In this document: one piece after another, positions 58,353 through 64,000 of the stretch
Layout: each line of letters begins with the position of its first letter
How positions within the stretch are numbered: position 1 is the stretch's first letter
Source: Bettongia penicillata ogilbyi
Lineage: Eukaryota; Chordata; Mammalia; Diprotodontia; Potoroidae
Assembly: GCA_023548195.1 (NCBI GenBank)
Contig: JAJHZJ010000399.1
Location: forward strand, 10,493,820 to 10,557,819
Direction of reading: 5' to 3'
Length of the DNA stretch: 64,000 nucleotides
Translations under genes and position numbers: made by a program
Notes under the pieces: model-generated
The model's input: the letters and a program-made list of their open reading frames with translations, nothing else
What the model was told of the DNA's origin: nothing
The model's database searches: none

Positions 58353-59308
58353 CATATTCAGAAAGACACTGGTAGTGTTGTAGGCATGGTCAAGTAGTCT
58401 GGGGTGAGTGGAGAATGGATTTATGGAGGGTCTTGAGCCATTAGTTTGGGTGAGTTAGCGTCAGGACAGCAGACACCGAGCAAAAAGCATTTTGCTAGCA
58501 TGAAGAATGTGAAGTAGATGAAGGTTCCCTGGAGGTAAGACAGTGGAGGGCTAGGCTAGTAAGGGTAGCTGAGATTTGGGCCCAGGGATCATGAAGTGCT
58601 TCTGACCTCAGCCACACTTCTTGCTTCTGAGGCAAGACCATGAGAAATCACTTCTTCACACTCTGGAGGGGTGAATATAACAGCCTGCAGAAACAAAAGT
58701 AAGTCCTAAAGCCTTTACCTGACTACAAAGTCCCTCTCCTATGGCCCCATTGACTAGGTAATACAGGGGGTACAATTTCCAATACCATGTTCTCCCTTCT
58801 GCTACCGGTAGGCATGGGATGACCACGAAAATGAACCTCTGTCTGCCTCAGCTTTCTCAGCTCTTAAGATGGGGATGTTAATAGCACCTATTCCAAAGGG
58901 GTTCTTGCGACTATCATATGAGATGATCATGGTAAAGTGTTCTGCACAGTTCCTGGTACATGGCAGACACTGAACAAATGTAGCCATTCATGGTATTATT
59001 ATTAACACATCTCAGTATCTCCTGAGGTCCAGATGCCAGAGACACAGGCACAATTTGTGTCTTTTCATGTCTGGGTCATTACCAATGCAGACTTTCCAGG
59101 TTTGACCATGCTTGCCCTCAGACGTGATCTCTATCCAGCACTAGGAGGATGGGTAGGATCAGGAGGAACAACTCAGCTTAAGTTTGGCTGCCTTTCTGGG
59201 GCAACTCCAAAACCAGTTTTGAGCTGATGTAAGGGAGAGCCAGTGTTTAGGGCAGCATAAAAATGCCTTGGTGGCATACTTGAGGGTAACTATTAAGGGT
59301 GTAGTAAT
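58353..59308 (+). repeat. Module A22
   Basis: Alpha type, long form with gtaagtcctaaagcc; cttgagccattag. Confidence 0.9.
58833..59005 (+). mobile_element. MIR in A22
   Basis: Variants gttaatagc and cagacactg, shared with A23. Confidence 0.8.
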
Positions 59309-60025
59309 GTCTTTGTCTATGTGTGTGTATGTGTTTATGTATGGTTGTGTGTATATGTATATGTGTGTATGTGTATGCTTGTGTGTATGTGTGTGTATGT
59401 GCATGTGTGTGTATGCGTGCGTATGTGTGTATCTGTATGTATATGTTTGTGTATGTGTCTGTGTATCTGTGTGTGTATGTGTATGTTTGTGTGCGTGTTT
59501 GTGTGTTTTGTGTGTGTGTGTGCGTGCGTATGTGTGTGTATCTGTATGTGTGTGTATGTCTGTATCTGTGTGTGTATGTGTGTGTATGTGTATGTGTGTA
59601 GGTGTATGTGTGTATGTGTGTGTGTATGTGTGTATGTGTGATTACACGTGGAGCAGTTACAAATTGAACCCTGGTGATAAGCTCAGATGGAATCTGAGCA
59701 CCATCATGGAGGCAAGTGTATGTCTGTGTGTGTATGTGTATGTCTGTGTATGTGTTTAGGTATGTGTGTATATGTATGTGTGTGTATGGGTATGTTTTTG
59801 TGTATGTGTGTGTGTATGCGTGCGTGTGTGTGTATCTGTATGTGTATCTGTGTGTATGTGTCTGTGTATCTGTGTTTTTGTATGTATGTGTGTGTGCATG
59901 TTTGTGTGTGTTTGTATGCGTGCGTATGTATGTATCTGTATGTGTATGTGTGCGTGTATGTGTGTGTATGTGTGTATCTGTGTGTATGTGTGTGTATGCG
60001 TATGTGTGTATGTGTGTGTATGTGT
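59309..60025 (+). repeat. G/T arrays around B22
   Basis: 331 bp, B22, 309 bp; nearly the same as the block before it. Confidence 0.95.
59640..59716 (+). repeat. Module B22, 77 bp
   Basis: Same as B21. Confidence 0.9.
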
Positions 60026-60982
60026 CATATTCAGAAAGACACTGGTAGTGTTGTAGGCATGGTCAAGTAGTCTGGGGTGAGTGGAGAATGGATTTATGGA
60101 GGGTCTTTAGCCATTAGTTTGGGTGAGTTAGCGTCAGGACAGCAGACACCGAGCAAAAAGCATTTTGCTAGCATGAAGAATGTGAAGTAGATGAAGGTTC
60201 CCTGGAGGTAAGACAGTGGAGGGCTAGGCTAGTAACGGTAGCTGAGATTTGGGCCCAGGGATCATGAAGTGCTTCTGACCTCAGCCACACTTCTTGCTTC
60301 TGAGGCAAGACCATGAGAAATCACTTCTTCACACTCTGGAGGGGTGAATATAACAGCCTGCAGAAACAAAAGTAAGTCCTAAAAGCCTTTACCTGACTAC
60401 AAAGTCCCTCTCCTATGGCCCCATTGACTAGGTAATACAGGGGGTACAATTTCCAATACCCTGTTCTCCCTTCTGCTACAGGTAGGCATGGGATGACCAC
60501 GAAAATGAACCTCTGTCTGCCTCAGCTTTCTCAACTCTTAAGATGGGGATGTTAATAGCACCTATTCCAAAGGGGTTCTTGCGACTATCATATGAGATGA
60601 TCATGGTAAAGTGTTCTGCACAGTTCCTGGTACATGGCAGACACTGAACAAATGTAGCCATTCATGGTATTATTATTAACACATCTCAGTATCTACTGAG
60701 GTCCAGATGCCAGAGACACAGGCACAATTTGTGTCTTTTCATGTCTGGGTCATTACCAATGCAGACTTTCCAGGTTTGACCATACTTGCCCTCAGACGTG
60801 ATCTCTATCCAGCACTAGGAGGATGGGTAGGATCAGGAGGAACAACTCAGCTTAAGTTTGGCTGCCTTGTTGGGGCAACTCCGAGAAGCAGTTTTTAGCT
60901 GATGTAAGGGAGAGCCAGTGTTTAGGGCAGCATAAAAATGCCTTGGTGGCATACTTGAGGGTAAATATTAAGGGTGTAGTAA
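60026..60982 (+). repeat. Module A23
   Basis: Alpha type, long form; left part repeats A22 (offset about 1673), right edge aaatattaag repeats A20. Confidence 0.9.
60507..60680 (+). mobile_element. MIR in A23
   Basis: As A22, but aactcttaag. Confidence 0.8.
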
Positions 60983-62251
60983 TGTGTTTGTCTATGTGTG
61001 TGTATGTGTTTATGTATGTGTGTGTATATGTATATGTGTGTATGTGTATGCTTGTGTGTATGTGTGTGTATGTGCATGTGTGTGTATGCGTGCGTATGTG
61101 TGTATCTGTATGTATATGTTTGTGTATGTGTCTGTGTATCTGTGTGTGTATGTGTATGTGTGTGTGCGTGTTTGTGTGTTTTGTGTGTGTGTATGCGTGC
61201 CTATGTGTGTGTATCTGTATGTGTGTGTATGTCTGTATCTGTGTGTGTTTGTGTGTATGTGTATGTGTGTAGGTGTATGTGTGTATGTGTGTTTATGTGT
61301 GTATGTGTCATTACACGTGGAGCAGTGACAAACTGAACCCTGGTGATAAGCTCAGATGGAATCTGAGCACCATCATGGAGGCAAGTGTATGTCTGTGTGT
61401 GTATGTGTATGTGTGTGTATGTGTGTGTATGTGTTTATGTATGTGTGTATATGTATGTGTGTGTATGGGTATGTTGGTGTGTATGTGTGTGTGTGTGCGT
61501 GTGTTTGTATCTGTATGTGTATGTGTGTGTATGTGTCTGTGTATCTGTGTATGTGTGTATATGTGTGTGCATGTTTGTGTGTATGTGTGTGTATGTGTGT
61601 GTATGCGTGAGTATGAGTGTGTATCGGAATGTGTTTGTATGTGTGTTTGTATTGTGTGTGTATGCGTGCGTATGTGTGTATCTGTATGTATATGTGTGTT
61701 TATGTGTGTATCTGTGTGTATGTGTGTGTATGTGTATGTGTGTGTGTATGTGTGTGTACGTGTATGTCTGTTTATGTGTGTGTATGCGTGTGTATTTGTA
61801 TGTCTATGTGTGTGTATCTGTGTATGTGTGTATGTGTGTGCATGTTTGTGTGTATGTCTATGTGTACGTATGTGTGTATATGTATGTGTGTGTATGTGTG
61901 TGTTTATGTGTGTGTATGCGTGCGTATGTGTGTATTTGTGTGTTTATGTGTGTGTATCTGTGTGTGTATCTGTATCTGTATATGTGTGTATGTGTATGTG
62001 GGTGTGCATGGTTGGGTGTATGTCTATGTGTATGTATGTGTGTATGTGTGCGTGTATTTATGTATGTGTGCATATATGTATGTGTGTATATGTGTGTATG
62101 TGTGTGTATCTGTGTGTGCATGTTTGTGTGTATGTGTGTGTATGTGTGTATCTGTGTGTGTATGTGTGTGTATGTGTGTGTATATGTGTATCTGTGTGTA
62201 TGTGTGTGTATGCGTATGTGTGTGTATGTGTGTGTGTATGTGTGTATGTGT
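60983..62251 (+). repeat. G/T arrays around B23, mosaic second array
   Basis: 326 bp, B23, 866 bp. The left half of the second array follows the array after B20 (gtatcggaatgtg); the right half, from about 61757, follows the array after B18 (tttgtatgtctatg). Confidence 0.95.
61309..61385 (+). repeat. Module B23, 77 bp
   Basis: Same as B20. Confidence 0.9.
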
Positions 62252-63204
62252 CATATTCAGAAAGACACTAGTAGTGATGTAGGCATGGTCAAGTAGTCTG
62301 GGGTGAGTGGAGAATGGATTTATGGAGCGTCTTGAACCAGTAGTTTTCGTGAGTTAGCGTCAGGACAGCAGACACCGAGCCAAAAGCATTTTGCTAGCAT
62401 GAAGAATGTGAAGTAGATGAAGGTTCTCTGGAGGTAAGACAGTGGAGGGCTAGGCTAGTAAGGGTAGCTGAGATTTGGGCCCAGGGATCATGATATGCTT
62501 CTGACCTCAGCCACACTTCTTGCTTCTGAGGCAAGACCATGAGAAATCACTTCTTCACACTCTGGAGGGGTGAATATAACAGCCTGCAGAAACAAAAGTA
62601 AGTCATAAAAGCCTTTACCTGAGTACAAAGTCCTTCTCCTATGGCCCCATTGACTAGGTAATACAGGGGGTACAATTTCCAATACCATGTTCTCCCTTCT
62701 ACTACACGTAGGCATGGGATGACCACGAAAATGAACCTCTGTCTGCCTCAGCTTTCTCAACTCTTAAGATGGAGATGTTGATAGCACCTATTCCAAAGGG
62801 GTTCTTGCGACTATCATATGAGATGATCATGGTAAAGTGTTCTGCACAGTTCCTGGTACATGGCAGGCACTGAACAAATGTAGGCATTCATGGTATTATT
62901 ATTAACACATCTCAGTATCTCCAGAGTTCCAGATGCCAGAGACACAGGTACAATGTCTTTTCATGTCTGGGTCATTACCAATGCAGACTTTCCAGGTTTG
63001 ACCATGCTTGCCCTCAGACTTGATCTCTATCCAGCACGAGCAGGATGGGTAGGATCAGGAGGAGCAACTCAGCTTAACTTTGGCTGCCTTTCTGGGGCAA
63101 CTCCGAAAAGCAGTTTTTAGCTGATGTAAGGGAGATCCAGTGTTTAGGGCCCCATAAAAATGCCTTGGTGGCATACTTGAGGGTAACTAGAAAGGGTGTA
63201 GTAT
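62252..63204 (+). repeat. Module A24
   Basis: Beta type, long form; repeats A18 at an offset of about 11443. Confidence 0.9.
62733..62905 (+). mobile_element. MIR in A24
   Basis: Same variants as A18. Confidence 0.8.
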
Positions 63205-64000
63205 TGTGTGTGTCTCTGGGTGTGTATGTGTGTGTATGTGCATATGTGTATGTATGTGTGCATGTTTGTGTGTATTTCTATGTGTATTTGTGTATGTGTG
63301 TTTATGCGTGCATATGTGTATCTGTGTCTGTATGTGCGTGTATGTGTGTGTATGTGTGTGTATGTGTGTATGTGTACGTGTGTGCATGTTTGTGTGGATG
63401 TCTATGTGTATGTATGTGTGTATGTGGGTGAGTATGATTGTGTATGTGTGTGTGCATCTGTGTCTGTATATGTGTGTATGTGTGTGTTGTGTCTGTATGC
63501 ATGCGTATATGTGTGTATCTGTATGTGTGTGTATGTCTGTATCTGTGTGTATGTGTATGTGTGTAGGTGTGTAAGTGTGTGTATGTGTGTGTATGTGTGT
63601 GTATGTGTGTATGTGTCATTACACGTGGACAAGTTACAAACTGAACTCTCGTGATAAGCTCAGATGGAATCTCAGCACCATCATGGAGCTAAGTGTATGT
63701 GTGTGTATGTGTGTGTGTGTATGTGTGTGTACGTGTATGTCTGTTTATGTGTGTGTATGCGTGTGTATTTGTATGTCTATGTGTGTGTATCTGTGTATGT
63801 GTGTATGTGTATGTGTGTGCATGTTTGTGTGTATGTCTATGTGTACGTATGTGTGTATATGTATGTGTGTGTATGTGTGTGTTTATGTGTGTGTATGCAT
63901 GCGTATGTGTGTGTATCTGTGTGTTTATGTGTGTGTATCTGTGTGTGTATCTGTATCTGTATATGTGTGTATGTGTATGTGGGTGTGCATGGTTGGGTGT
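63205..64000 (+). repeat. G/T arrays around B24, cut by window end
   Basis: 412 bp, B24, then 307 bp that continue past the window. Confidence 0.95.
63617..63693 (+). repeat. Module B24, 77 bp
   Basis: Same as B18 (aactctcgtg). Confidence 0.9.

Noticed and set aside
4619..63632. Minus-strand frames rich in His, Thr and Ile
   Set aside because: Complement of the same arrays; no start context, domain or frame conservation.
6553..63693. CRISPR-like array, because a short segment (B) repeats with variable spacers
   Set aside because: Eukaryotic context; spacing is 1.5-2.7 kb; the spacers are simple repeats and SINE-bearing modules; no cas genes.
4730..64000. Dozens of + strand reading frames rich in Cys, Val, Tyr and Met
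   Set aside because: They are translations of the G/T arrays, open in several frames at once, with no domain and with length set by array length.
4740..64000. Telomeric or immunoglobulin switch-region repeats
   Set aside because: No TTAGGG tract and no GAGCT/GGGGT pentamers; the repeats are TG/TA units.

Overview
The window is eukaryotic, non-bacterial DNA from a mammal, most likely a marsupial. The basis is three copies of a LINE-1-type ORF1 whose 5' leader and purine-rich 3' UTR resemble opossum-type L1/HAL1 elements, remnants of L1 ORF2 of the same type, and an ancient MIR SINE. I cannot name the genus. I see no host protein-coding gene, tRNA or rRNA. The only intact protein-coding reading frames are the three copies of retrotransposon ORF1.

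About three quarters of the window is one very long tandem array (a megasatellite). Its monomer is 1.55-2.6 kb and always reads in the same direction: module A (about 0.93-0.97 kb of complex sequence that contains a MIR SINE), a first G/T-rich array of TGTGTATG-like units, module B (77 bp of complex sequence with a CACGTG core and a hairpin), and a second G/T-rich array. I count 24 A modules, 23 B modules and 50 array segments. The arrays total about 24 kb.

Three transposon islands break the array: 1-4739 (left end cut by the window), 13034-18223 and 31101-36293. Each is a decayed fragment of L1 ORF2, split by a full-length HAL1-type element (ORF1 but no ORF2) with an 18-bp target-site duplication, followed by about 0.5 kb I cannot identify. 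The three islands are copies of one event that was duplicated with the array, not three insertions.

Layout: island 1, then A1-A4 (4740-13033); island 2, then A5-A10 (18224-31100); island 3, then A11-A24 (36294-64000 and beyond). The first 12984 bases are repeated almost exactly at 31555-44540. Other repeats of several monomers are a 4.05-kb pair (about 20.9-25.0 and 24.95-29.0 kb) and an 11.44-kb offset (50.8-52.6 and 62.25-64.0 kb). Linked variants define an alpha and a beta monomer type, and some monomers are mosaics. Island 2 is nearly identical to islands 1 and 3 up to base 4362/17849 and then diverges abruptly. That pattern suggests unequal crossing-over and gene conversion.

Inferred order of events: MIR insertion in ordinary DNA; growth of G/T arrays around the MIR-bearing and 77-bp segments; an L1 fragment in one array; decay of that L1; HAL1 insertion into it; recent duplication of the whole assembly.
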